DNA of 64,000 bases, from the NCBI GenBank assembly GCA_002682825.1, contig NOKP01000031.1, forward strand, positions 62,001 through 126,000. The letters run 5' to 3'. This DNA is from Neonectria sp. B-13 (lineage: Eukaryota > Ascomycota > Sordariomycetes > Hypocreales > Nectriaceae). Positions 49,653 to 60,100 of the stretch are shown in pieces. The translations under genes and the position numbers were made by a program. A model generated the notes under the pieces. The model was not told the DNA's origin. It searched no databases and worked only from the letters and a program-made list of their open reading frames with translations. How positions within the stretch are numbered: the stretch's first letter is position 1; each line of letters begins with the position of its first letter.

Positions 49653-50240
49653 CACTGTTGAAACTACTGTTTGGACCACTGTTTCTGCTTATCCGCGATT
49701 GCGCTGAATCACGTGTTTCCTTTGCTTGAGCTTAACGGGGGGATAGATCTTTGGATTTTGAACCTAATTATTGACTTTTGCCCCCTCCATGACAGCCACC
49801 GTCAGTCCGCTGACGCTAGGAACGACCATCAGGCTTCCAACTCCCTCCGCCAAATCATCGGTGGTGTGGTTGTTGTGTTGTTTGGAAGGTCGGATGGAAT
49901 GCGAAGAGCCTGGAAAGCGCAGAGGCTGGGCTTTTATCCCAAGGGGTTTTAGCCTTTTCCAAGGTCTAGCTTTTCTAAGATCTAGCTTTTCCAAGATCTA
50001 GCTTTTCTAAGATCTAGCTTTTCCAAGATCTAGCTTTTCCAAGATCTAGCTTTTCCAGCTGATTGGGGCAGCAAAACTTATACCTTAACTTTATAGCAGA
50101 AACTTTTATCTCCTTGAGTTATTGTTGCCTTGGGCTTGGGTATTAAGCCTATTATACTGTTGTTTTTTCTGTTTTCTTTTATACTGTTTAACCTTTAGCC
50201 TCTTCTCTAGGTGTGTGCTACCAAGGACTATTATATCTAA
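49653..50240 (+). mobile_element. Family A copy, internally deleted, least mutated
   Basis: 588-bp plus-strand copy with both family termini (CACTGTTGAAACTACTG and TATTATATCTAA) but an internal deletion: the 5' part jumps at about 49858 directly to the GTGGTGTGGTTGTTG region. It keeps CG steps almost everywhere (GCGATTGCGC, CACGTG), so it has barely been touched by RIP and is the best guide to the ancestral sequence. Seven minisatellite units lie at about 49950-50058. 14-bp TSD ATATTATATAAAAG (49639-49652 and 50241-50254). Confidence 0.9.
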
Positions 50241-50254
50241 ATATTATATAAAAG

Positions 50255-50723
50255 GAGGCTTGGATATTCTTCTAATTCACTATATAGGTTATATAAGAGC
50301 CTATATGTATAGCTTGGCAAGAGCTTACTGGGCTATAGTGCGATTTAGACGGCAGTCATCTTGTGCGATTGGTAGTGTGGTTATTGTATTGTGTGGAAGG
50401 TCGGATGGAATGCAAAGAGGTAAGTAACCTGGAAAGCATAGAGGTTACCTTGTAGGCTAGGCTTTTATCCTAAGGGGTTTTAGCCTTTTCTAAGATCTAG
50501 CTTTTCTAAGATCTTACTTTTCTAAGATCTAGCTTTTCTAGCTGATTAGGGCAGTAAAACTTATATCTTAACTTTATAGTAGAAACTTTTATCTCTTTAA
50601 GTTATTATTGCTTTAGGCTTAAGTATTAAGCCTATTATACTATTGTTTTTTCTATTTTCTTTTATATTATTTAATCTTTAGCCTTTTCTCTAAGTATATA
50701 CTACTAAGGATTATTATATCTAA
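50255..50723 (+). mobile_element. Family A copy, 5'-truncated, sharing a TSD with its neighbour
   Basis: 469-bp plus-strand copy that starts inside the element (GAGGCTTGGATATTC) directly after ATATTATATAAAAG (50241-50254), has the normal 3' end TATTATATCTAA, and is followed by ATATTATATAAAAG again (50724-50737). The 5' part is well preserved, the 3' part more RIPed. Three minisatellite units, one broken. Confidence 0.85.
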
Positions 50724-50747
50724 ATATTATATAAAAGATTAAATTAT

Positions 50748-51228
50748 TATTAAAACTATTATTTAAATTATTATTTTTACTTATTTTTAATTATATTAAA
50801 TTATCTATTTCTTTTATTTAAGCTTAATAAGAAAATAAATCTTTAAATTTTAAATCTAATTATTAATTTTTACTTCTTTTAGCTTATAATTCTTTCTATT
50901 AAATCTTTTTATACTTTATAATTAATATTAAAAATAATTAAATTCTTTTAATTTCTAATATATTATTTCTTTAATTATAAATTAATTAGAATAATATTAT
51001 CTATTAATTATATAATTTATAAAGTATAAATAGGGTTATATAGCTTCTTAAAGAATTTCTTTTCTATAATAGTAATATTATTATTTCTTTTTAGCTTTAA
51101 AATTAGTCTTTTTAAAAAGAATTATTCTATTATAATCTATTAAATTATTATTATATTAAATTAAATTCTATCTTATAATAAAATATTATAATTAAAGATT
51201 ATTAATTAAACTAATTTCTTAAGTTTAA
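50748..51228 (+). mobile_element. Family A fragment 'T'
   Basis: Plus-strand, strongly RIPed 5' half of family A, from ATTATTAAAACTATTATTT to about 51228, where it meets a minus-strand copy. No TSD was found. Confidence 0.6.
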
Positions 51229-52976
51229 AATAGTAATAATCTTTTAAATTATACTATAGTTTAATAAGCTTTTATTAAGTTATACTTATAAGCTCTTATA
51301 TAATTTATATAGTCTATTTTAAATAAATTTAAATCTTATTATTAAACTATAAATTATAATTTAAAAGTTTAATCTATAAAATATAAAAAGGATTAAAACT
51401 AATTAATACTTTAAAACTAAGAAATTAATCTAATTAATAGTTTTTAATTATTATTTAGATATAATAGTTCTTAGTAGTATATACCTAGAGAAAGAGCTAA
51501 AGATTAAATAGTATAAAAGAAAATAGAAAAAAGTAATAATATAATAAGCTTAATATTTAAGCCTAAAGTAATAATAACTTAAGAAGATAAAAGTTTCTAT
51601 TATAAAGTTAAAATATAGGTTTTATTATTCTAATTAGCTAGAAAAGCTAAATCTTAGAAAAGTTAAATCTTAGGAAAGTTAAACCTTAGAAAAGCTAAAT
51701 CTTAAAAAAGGCTAAAACCCCTTAGAATAAAAGCTTAGCTTATAAAGCTTTATACTTTTTAGATTACCCTTTTATATTCTATTTAACCTTTTATATAATA
51801 TAATAATTATACTACTAATTATATAAAATAACTATTTCTATTTAAATTATACTATAGTTTAATAAGCTTTTATTAAGCTATATATATAAGCTTTTATATA
51901 ACTTATATAATAAATTAAAAAAATATCTAAGCCTTATTTTTATACTTATAAATTATAGCTTAAAAGTATAATCTAAAGTATATAAAATAGCTTATAATTA
52001 ATTACTTTAAACCTAAGAAATTAATCTAATTAATAGTTTTTAACTATAATATTCTATTATAAGAGAAAATATAGCTTAATATAATAATAATCTAATAGAT
52101 TATAATAGAATAGCTCTTTTTAGAAAGACTAACTCTAAAGCTAAAAAGGAATAATAATATTACTATTATAGAAAAGGAGTTCCTTAAGAAGTTATACAAT
52201 CCTATTTATACCTTATAGATTATATAGTTAATAGATAATATTATTCTAATTAATCTATAGCTAAAGGAATAATATATTAGAAACTAAGGGAATTTAGTTA
52301 TCTTTAATATTAGCTATAAAGTATAAAGGGATTTAATAGAAGAAGTTAGAAGCTTAATAGTTGTTCCTAGTGTTAGTAGATAGAGGGGGGAAAAGTTAAT
52401 AATTAGGTTTAAAATCTAAAGATCTATCCTCTTATTAAGCTTAAGCAAAGGAAATATATAATTTAGTATAATTATAGATAAGTAGAAATAGTAGTTTAAA
52501 TAGTAGTTTTAATAGTATTTTAATTATTATATTCTATTATAAGATAGAATCTAGCTTAATAAAATAATAATTCAATAGATTATAATAGAATAAGTCTTTC
52601 TAAAGAGATTAACTTTAAAGTTAAAAAGGAATAATAATACTATTAATATAGAAAAAAGTTTTATTAATAGTTTAGAATATAATAACTATATATTATAAGT
52701 TATATAGTTAATAAGTAATACTATACTAATTAATCTATAATTAAAAGAGTAATATATTAGAAAGTAAGAGAATTCTATTATAGTTATTTCTAATATTAAT
52801 TATATAGTTATATAAAGGGATTTAGTAAAGAGAGTTCTATAGAAGGGGTAAAAGTTAATAATTAAGTTTATAATCTAAAGATCTATTCTTTTATTAAGCT
52901 TAAGTAAAGGAAATATATAATTTAATATAATTATAGATAAGTAGAAATAGTAATCTAAATAGTAGTTTTAATAATA
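51229..52976 (-). mobile_element. Family A fragment 'U' split by a later copy
   Basis: Minus-strand family A sequence, 51229-51454 and 52531-52976, interrupted by the copy at 51455. It lacks the sense 3' half and ends near AGTAGTTTTAATAATA. Confidence 0.65.
51455..52517 (-). mobile_element. Family A copy inside U
   Basis: Complete 1,063-bp minus-strand copy with a perfect 13-bp TSD TTTTAATTATTAT at 51442-51454 and 52518-52530. Four to five degenerate minisatellite units lie at 51635-51710. Confidence 0.85.
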
Positions 52977-53160
52977 AAATTATTCTTATAAAACTAAGCT
53001 TTTAGTTATTATAACTATAATAATTTTATTCTAAAGTTAACTTTATAAATTTATTCTTTTATAAAATATTATTATATTTAGATATAAATAACTCAATTTT
53101 ATTTTAAGTTACTTATGTTAATAGTAAACTTATTCTTTGTAACCTTTAATATATAGAAAG
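52977..53160. other. Edge of the AT-rich block
   Basis: AT-rich sequence not assigned to any repeat above. At about 53,150-53,200 the composition changes to normal genic DNA. The following 80 bp (53161-53241), with a CACTTCCCCCTTCACA pyrimidine stretch, form the promoter/5' UTR of the next gene. Confidence 0.6.
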
Positions 53161-53241
53161 TTTTAAGATTAAAAGCACAACTTTACTAATTCCTTTGTTC
53201 ATTAACACTCACTTCCCCCTTCACATTCTCACTGCTCAAGA

Positions 53242-54054
53242 ATGGCTCCAACAATCGTTCTTATCCGCCACGCACAGGCTCTTCACAATGTCGACAATAA
53301 GTGCCTCCGGATTATTATATTCTCTTAGCTGTATCAACTAACATCCACCTTCTTCACAGGACTACAGTATCCACGACCCCCCGCTGTCAGAGCTCGGCGT
53401 CGAGCAGTGTGCGGCCCTGAACAAGCAGCTGCAGGCCACGTTTGCCGGCGCAATCACCGACGTGGACGATGTCGCCGTCATTGTGAGCCCGATGCGGCGT
53501 ACTATGCAGACGGCCATGTTGTCGCTGAACTGGCTGATCGACCGAGGCGTCAAGCTCGAGGCCAATGCTGACTGGCAAGGTGAGTGGCTGAAAGTTGCCG
53601 ATTTGCCGGTGGTTGAGCAGATAGCTCAACAAGGATACCTGTAGAAAACTCGGACAAGCCCTGCGATACGGGAAGCCCGGTCTCGTCGCTGACGGGCGAC
53701 TATCCACGCGTCAACTTCGCCCACGTCGATCCCGTGTGGCCGGACAAGTCGTCTCCCGTCGCACGCCGTTACGCTCACACTCGGCGTGACATCCTCGCCC
53801 GCGGGCAGTTCGGCCTCGAGGCTCTTCACCAGCGACCCGAGAAGCTCGTCTTTGTTGTCTCGCACTCGGGCTTCCTTCGGGAGGGTGTCGTCGGCTACTG
53901 GTTTTTCAACAGCGATTACCGCATCTTCAACTTTGACCAGGAGGCTGGGGGACTCAACCTGAAGCAGGACGAGAGCACGCTCTCTGGAGGCATGGGCTTG
54001 TCGTGGCCCGAGCCTGTTGCCATGGGATCCGATCTCCCAGATGGAGACGAATAG
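53242..54054 (+). CDS. Histidine phosphatase superfamily (phosphoglycerate mutase-like) protein
   Basis: Predicted small phosphatase of about 225 residues. The N-terminus MAPTIVLIRHAQALHN holds the catalytic RHxQ signature (His10). SPMRRTMQT (53485-53511) is the usual SPxxRxxQT block, and SHSGFLR (53860-53880) carries the second catalytic His. The middle WPDKSSPVARRY is typical of fungal cytosolic members. Exons: 53242 to about 53289 or 53300; about 53360 or 53368 to 53579; 53645-54054. Intron 2 (53580-53644, GTGAGT...CTGTAG) is clear. The intron 1 joint is ambiguous: donor 53301 with acceptor 53359 would shift the frame, whereas 53290-53359 or 53301-53367 keep it. Substrate unknown; the family includes sugar- and nucleotide-phosphate phosphatases. 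It starts only ~90 bp from the RIPed block and is convergent with GUF1. Confidence 0.85.
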
Positions 54055-54321
54055 ACCAAGTCGTGCAAGTTGTCGCGGGCTAAAGACATGGTGTGCTGAC
54101 GACTTGGGACATAAAGCCCTCAGACTTAGACAAAGGAATTAGAGGAGGTGAGGCGCTTGCACGTTTAGGGAAGAAATGGACAAGGAGCTGGGTATCTCTT
54201 GTTTTCAAACACTCTAGTCTTGTCATGCCTGTTATTACATTTGCATTCACGTAAGGAGCTCAGCTCTTCCGAGACGATGTTCCAAGACCAAAAGCAGGTA
54301 GTCGCATGACCTCATCCGCAA
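54055..54321. other. Convergent intergenic region
   Basis: 267 bp between the stops of the histidine phosphatase gene and GUF1, holding both 3' UTRs. No ORF or repeat was seen. Confidence 0.6.
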
Positions 54322-56587
54322 TCACCTGGACAAAAAGCTCTGGAAGGCTGACTGGTCAATAATGACGTTCCCAACGGCCCTCAACCTCTTTCTTCCCTCC
54401 TTCTGTTTCTCGAGGAGCTTCCGTCGTCTCGAAATATCCGCGGCGTGTAGCTTCGCCAGCACATCCTTACGAAACGGCTTGATGGTTTCGCGTGCCACGA
54501 TTCGAGTTCCTACTGTAGCCTGAATCACGATCTCTGCCAGCGACGTTAGTGATGTAGACTATCCCATCAATAATCGTAGCTTACCAAACATCTGCCGGTC
54601 GACGTGCTGTTTGAACTTGGTCACCCACTGGCGCCCAAGACGGTCAACCTGCGTGCTGTGCACAACGCGACAGATTGCATCGACGGGTTGTCGGTTGACC
54701 ATCAGCTGAAGCTTGACCAGGTGGCTATGCCGCCATCCCGAGTCTTCGTAGTCCAAAGTAGCATACCCCTTGCTGTTAATGTGATGCATGAGCGACGGGA
54801 CAAAGGAGAAATGGGGTTATAGCACGTACGTAGCACTCTTCAGTTTCCCAAACAGATCGTCAACCAATTGAGCAGACGGGATGTCGTATATCAGAATGAC
54901 TTGGGTTGAGTGGAAGAACTCAATGCTTTTCTGCTCTCCTCGATTGGCCTCGCATAGCTCGATGACTCGCCCAAGATACTCTTCTGGAAGCGTAATTGTA
55001 CACTTAACGAACCTGGAACAAGGGTCAGTCAGCACCGAGCCACAGTGATAGACAACAGAAGACTCACGGCTCATAGAGCTGGGCACCCCGAATGCGTGGA
55101 TGGCTCTGGTCCGGAAACAGAGCTGGGTTCTGCACCACCTCCTCGGAGCCATCGGCCCAAACAATCTTGGTCGGCACCGTCGGCTCCGTGAGAATGACGT
55201 CGCGTCCATGTTCCTGTCTTAGACGATCCTGGAAGACGGAGCAGTGCAAGCTTCCGAGAAATCCGAGCCGCCAGCCAGCCCCCAGGGCCTCAGAATGATC
55301 TTTCTGAAGCGTGACGCTGCGGTCGTTGAGCACCAGCTGATTCATACTGTCGGCCAGTCGGCCATAGTCGCTTTGGTCGGTGGGAAAGGCGGCGACAAAT
55401 ACCATGGGCTTGGGCTCCTCGAAGCCTGGAAGGGGCTCGACATCCTTCTCATCGTTGATGGTGGTAAACGTGTCGCCCAGCTTGGCATCTTGGATCCTCT
55501 TCATGCCCGGGTTGAAGTAGATATAGCCCACCTGACCGGCACGGAGCACCCGCATCGGTGTTGCATGCGGATACTGAATGCCAACCTGACCAACCGTGTA
55601 CTTCATGCCGGTACCTAGTGAGACGACGTTGTCGCCAGCCCGGATCATGCCGTCAAAGACGCTGACGAGGAGCACTACGCCGCGGAAGGTGTCGTACCAC
55701 GAGTCTACTAGAAGCATTTTCAGAGGCTTCTTTTCATCGCCCTTGGGATGAGGGATGCGTTCAATGACAGCAGGCAGCACGGCTGGCACGCCCTTGCCCG
55801 TCTTGGCGCTCAGCAGGATAGCGTCCTTGCGATCCAGCTCGAAGGTGTTTTCCATTTGCTCCAGGACCCGGGGCACATCAGCGGCGGGCATATCGATCTT
55901 GTTGACCACGGGGATCAGGTCGAGGTCCTGGGCGAAGGCAAGATGGAAGTTGGACACGGTCTGCGCCTGGATGCCCTGAGTCGCATCGACCAGCAGCAAG
56001 GCGCCGCCGCAGCTGGCGTAGGAGCGAGTGACCTCGGCGCGAAAGTCGACGTGGCCCGGTGTGTCTACAAGGTGGAGGAGGTAATCCTGGTCGCGGTAGT
56101 TGTATAACATGGTACATGTTTGGGCCTTGACGGTGATGCCACGCTCCCGCTCGACGTCGAGTTTGTCCTGCCAGCATCCACGTTAGTCTTGTTGTATGCC
56201 CATGCGAGAAAGGGCCCGTCGGCTCGGGATGCGCACCAGAATCTGCTTGTTTCCGTCGCTAGCCGAGATGGTACCCGTATGTTCCAGCAGGCGATCGCTC
56301 AACGTGCTCTTGCCATGGTCAATGTGCGCGACGATGCAGAAGTTCCGGTACCGCTCAATCGGGATGGCGGCGATGCGAGCCTCGAGGTGAGATGGCGTCG
56401 CCTTCGGTGGAGGAGCCTTGGTAGCGTATGGGCGGTACAGCGGGAATTGCCAGTGAGAGGGACAAGGGGAGGGGGGGAGAGAGGAGAGGGCAGACAGGGC
56501 GGCGCCGGCCCAGCAGCTCGGCCGTTGTCGAGGTTGCACGAAACATGGCCGCGTCCAGGCTCGCCCAGCGCTCCAAGCCAGGCTCAT
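54322..56587 (-). CDS. GUF1: Translation factor GUF1, mitochondrial LepA/EF4 GTPase
   Basis: Mitochondrial GTPase that binds ribosomes and supports translation fidelity under stress (known for GUF1/LepA). Five exons: 56237-56587, 55068-56167, 54830-55012, 54585-54772 and 54322-54533. Four introns of 51-69 bp (for example GTGCGC...GGCAG, GTGAGT...TTCCAG) rejoin the frame exactly, giving 677 residues, normal for fungal GUF1. Residues 1-60 are Arg-rich and lack acidic residues, as in a mitochondrial presequence. The P-loop AHIDHGKS is at 87-94; switch block RGITVKAQT, then DTPGHVDF and NKID follow. Later come the EF4 C-terminal regions [10 protein letters not shown] and the conserved tail [29 protein letters not shown] 56587 is the first in frame before the presequence. 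Confidence 0.95.
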
Positions 56588-57173
56588 TGAGACCTAGACT
56601 TTGTTGTTGTGTAAGTGCATCTGGAGGCGCATCCGAGGTCGGTCCTGGGCACGGGGAGTCGGAATTGCGGGATGACGGTGGACGGGTTGGCACGTTGGTG
56701 GGATCATCAAAATCTGGCTTTGGAGTCTCGAATCCGAAGAATTCGGGACTGGTTCCATCCAATCGATGGAGTAAGTGCCGAGTACGTACCCCGTTTTTCC
56801 CGTCCCGCACCCCCGGACAATGAGGCTCCACGGTGCCTGGCACTTTTCCAAATATGGTTAACAACCTTCAACGATGTGCTGCACAGATCTTACGATCTCT
56901 CATATCATTCCATGGCAGTGCTATATACGACGCTAGGTAGTTGTAATAAACAATGGTATATGTACGGACCCTAAGTCCCTGAGAGAGGGAGGCTGGTATC
57001 GCCTCTATCATTAGGTACCAGAAACAAAATAAAGGGTCACTGGGGGGGTATCGACTCTCTCCCACACACGCTGCCTGGCTCGAGAAACAATCACTCCAAC
57101 CTCCCATCATATCGCTTGCCACAACATCCACATATCAATCCATCAATCAGTCCACGCATCCGTCTCATTCGCA
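56588..57173. other. GUF1 promoter and MIT-gene 3' region
   Basis: 586 bp between the GUF1 start and the stop of the MIT-domain gene, both on minus. It should hold the GUF1 promoter/5' UTR and the other gene's terminator. Only short antisense-type ORFs occur; none shows a domain. No repeat was recognised. Confidence 0.55.
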
Positions 57174-60100
57174 TCACGTTAGAACCCATTCACTCCCGCG
57201 CTTGATGAACTTGTCCAAGAGCATCGATAGGTCCGATAGTACAAACCGGCATATGTAGAAACCAAAGAACTCTGCCGCGTGCCGCGTGCATAGTTCCAAC
57301 CCGACCTGCGTCTTATCGGCATGGCGTAGCCCAGGATCTTCCACCTGCCTTGCGATTTGATCTAAAGGACTGGCATTAGCATGACCGGAAGCTTTCCGAA
57401 TGCGATCGTTGCGTGAGAACTCACCAATGGCTTGAGCAGCATCAAACAGGCGGGCAAGCGAGCTCATGTACATCGCATTCGGCCCCGTAAACTGTGCCTG
57501 TGCCAGATCTCGCTTCGCAGGCCGGCTGGTTGGGTGCCCTGTCATGGGCAGGCTAGGTATACCTGGGACATCCTTACCCACCTCTACTACTGCGGACCGG
57601 CTGTTGTAGGCTCCTCCTAGGCCGACAGCAGAGTTCTTAGGACGCAGGCGTCGCCATGAAAAGGCCGACTTACCCGAAACGCTAGAAGAACGTGGCATGC
57701 CAGCCCCGGCCTCCCCGTCCGCACCGTTTGACGCGTCCTTGAATAGGGTCGAAGAGCCCTGAACTCCGACTTCGTTCCCGAGCTTGCGGCTAAGTGCGGC
57801 CTGAACTTGCTCTAGGACACCCTCTAGAGATTGCATCTCTTCCAGAACAGCGTCCGCATCGCACGTATCGACTTTAGCAATCTTAAGGAGGGCGGCAGTC
57901 AGGAAGTCACAATTGGCAACCTTATCCTCAATGTTCTTCAGTTTTACACCTTTGACCCGCCACACCTCCCTCGGCACGAACAGCTTGCTGCTTAAGTAAC
58001 CTCCTCGAGGGTGTGCCAGGGTCTGGTACAGGCATCGCATCAGCCAAAACGGCCTCAGCATAAAGTCGGTCGGACAAGGCTCCAAGGGCACAGGAACGTC
58101 CGGAATGATTGAGTGGGGTGATCCGGGAAGGGTCGGGGAGTGGAAATGATCGTCGAAGAGAGAAACGCCTGCAGCGGCTGTGTCCAACCTATCCCGGAAA
58201 GCAGCCGCCAGCGGTGTTGGAAGTGCTGGGACAGCGGGCGCTCGCGAGATACCAAAGGGGGTATTGCTTGATGGTGTCCCAGGAGACATATCCGAGTTTT
58301 CATCGAGATTCGAGATTGACATGTTGCGACTCTTCATGCTTCTCAAACTTGACGACGAAAAGTTCTTCCTCAACCTCGTCACATTGGGCGACGAAGAACG
58401 TCCCGCAGCATTTTCATCTTCGTCAACGGCACCCAGAGGCCGAAATGGTGAAGCCGGAGGCTGGATATCGTCGCTCGGGCTGGCCTCCCAGAGTGGAGGC
58501 GACGACGGTCTGCGGAAGCCACTAGTCGACCGTGATCCTGGGCCTGAAGAGATGGTGGTATCCTGCCCATCTGTGACAGCAGACTTCGCTGGTGTAGTGT
58601 CCTCTGAATGCTGGGCCATAGGAGGGCCAAGCTTCGCTGTTTCGATCTTAAGTTGTTTCGGATTTTGTCCAGACAGCCGACGGTTTCGTACAGATTGCGC
58701 TGAGGAGGACGGCCGCTGTGGAGGTAACTCCGGAAGGGAACTTGTCGGGGGTGGCGCTGCCGGAAGTGTTGGCAACCCCGAGAAGGGTGGGGGCATCTCC
58801 GTTACTGTAGAGAGCGAGGTCGCCGTCGTGGGGGGATTCGAACCAGATGAGCTGTGCCAAGTCCGTGTGGTTCGGCCGCTCGAGTCCGATTCACGAGGAA
58901 CTGACGGCCTCTGCCCATGATCCATTGCGAATTGCTCGATGCCGTAGTCGCGGGCCATCTCCTCCAAGATTCGCTCCTCCTCATCAGACGAATTGTCGTC
59001 GAAGAAATCTTCGGGCATGTTGTGGTGTTCCTGGTGAGGTGGCTGTTGGGGATGTCGTTGCCTCTCCATTTCGGTAACAATCTCAAAGGCTTCTTGTTCC
59101 GTTTGCCTCACTCGCTCACGGGCAAGCTCGACCTTGCGTAGGGCGTTTACTACAGCTTCTTCATTGGACTCATCCAGTTCGTTCGGTCGATAATCATTAG
59201 TAGGACTCATCGGTTCGTAGCCTTCGTCATACGCAGCCTCAATAGCAGCGTCAAGTGCTGTATCGAATTCCGCCTCAGTGTTACCGCTCGCAGCCCGGAT
59301 ATGCTTCCTTCTAAAACCCAAGGAAGATGTGCGCGAGTGAACAGAGGATGATGTTGAGCCGCCTGACTCATCGATGGGATCCAACCAAGAGTTCAGGCTG
59401 TCCTCTCGTCCATGGTTTGAAATGCCTGCGGGCTCGACGGGATGAGCTGTGGCCATGGTAAATTCAGATGAAACTGGCGCATCTGCATCCTCCTGGGCCT
59501 TTGCTGGAGACGGCGCTCGACGTGGTGATAAAGGCGCCGGCATGTAGGGATAATCCGGGGGTCTTTGCAAAAGGAAAGGATCAGGTGACCTTGGGTTAAT
59601 AGGCGATCGCGAAAAGGAAGACTGGAGAAGACCGGGTTCGGGAGTGAGTGTGGTCACGATGGGCTTCGGTTTGTTTGCCCGCCGTGAGGGGGAAGGAACC
59701 ACATGCGGGGGCTGCGGGCTCCGGTCATCATCTCTGATTACTCTTGTGATGGTTGCTGTCTCGAAGACGGCGACTTCCTCAGCTTCTTCGTCGTCGAGGC
59801 GGAGTATAGATTCTGTATCTGAGCGATGGACGTCGCTAATGGGGCGTGAAGGGAGAGCCTTTGCGTCCTCGTCCAGCCAAGGCGCTATTTGATCTAGTTC
59901 CTCAATTCGGCTGGTGTAGGTGCGTCGCTACGGGGTGGAATACTGGATTAACACAAGCCCAATCAAGGTGAAGGGATCCAACTTACAATTGCTTCGAGCT
60001 TTCGCTTATCGTCGTCACCTGTCGTCCTCTGAAGGACTTGTCGGAGAAGCTCACAGGCCTCGGCATAGGCCTCTCGCGCACCTTCAAAGTTCTGAGCATT

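Noticed and set aside
1..53150. AT-rich block as inserted mitochondrial DNA or a contaminant
   Set aside because: No mitochondrial gene, tRNA set or rRNA can be seen; LTR pairs, TSDs and RIP-type transitions explain it as nuclear repeats.
1..53150. AT-rich block as a centromere
   Set aside because: Composition and length would allow it, but nothing in the sequence distinguishes a centromere from ordinary RIPed heterochromatin, so no claim is made.
55092..56107. Plus-strand ORFs across GUF1 (55244-55618, 55748-56107 and others)
   Set aside because: They are shadows of a conserved minus-strand coding sequence in G+C-rich DNA and show no domain of their own.
56868..57131. 87-codon minus-strand ORF between GUF1 and the MIT gene
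   Set aside because: No domain, and it lies in the probable 3' UTR/promoter interval; a chance frame is more likely.
58109..59141. Plus-strand ORFs across the MIT-domain gene, including the 246-codon frame at 58180-58920
   Set aside because: Antisense frames of a low-complexity Ser/Pro-rich gene; no recognisable protein family and no splice or start support.
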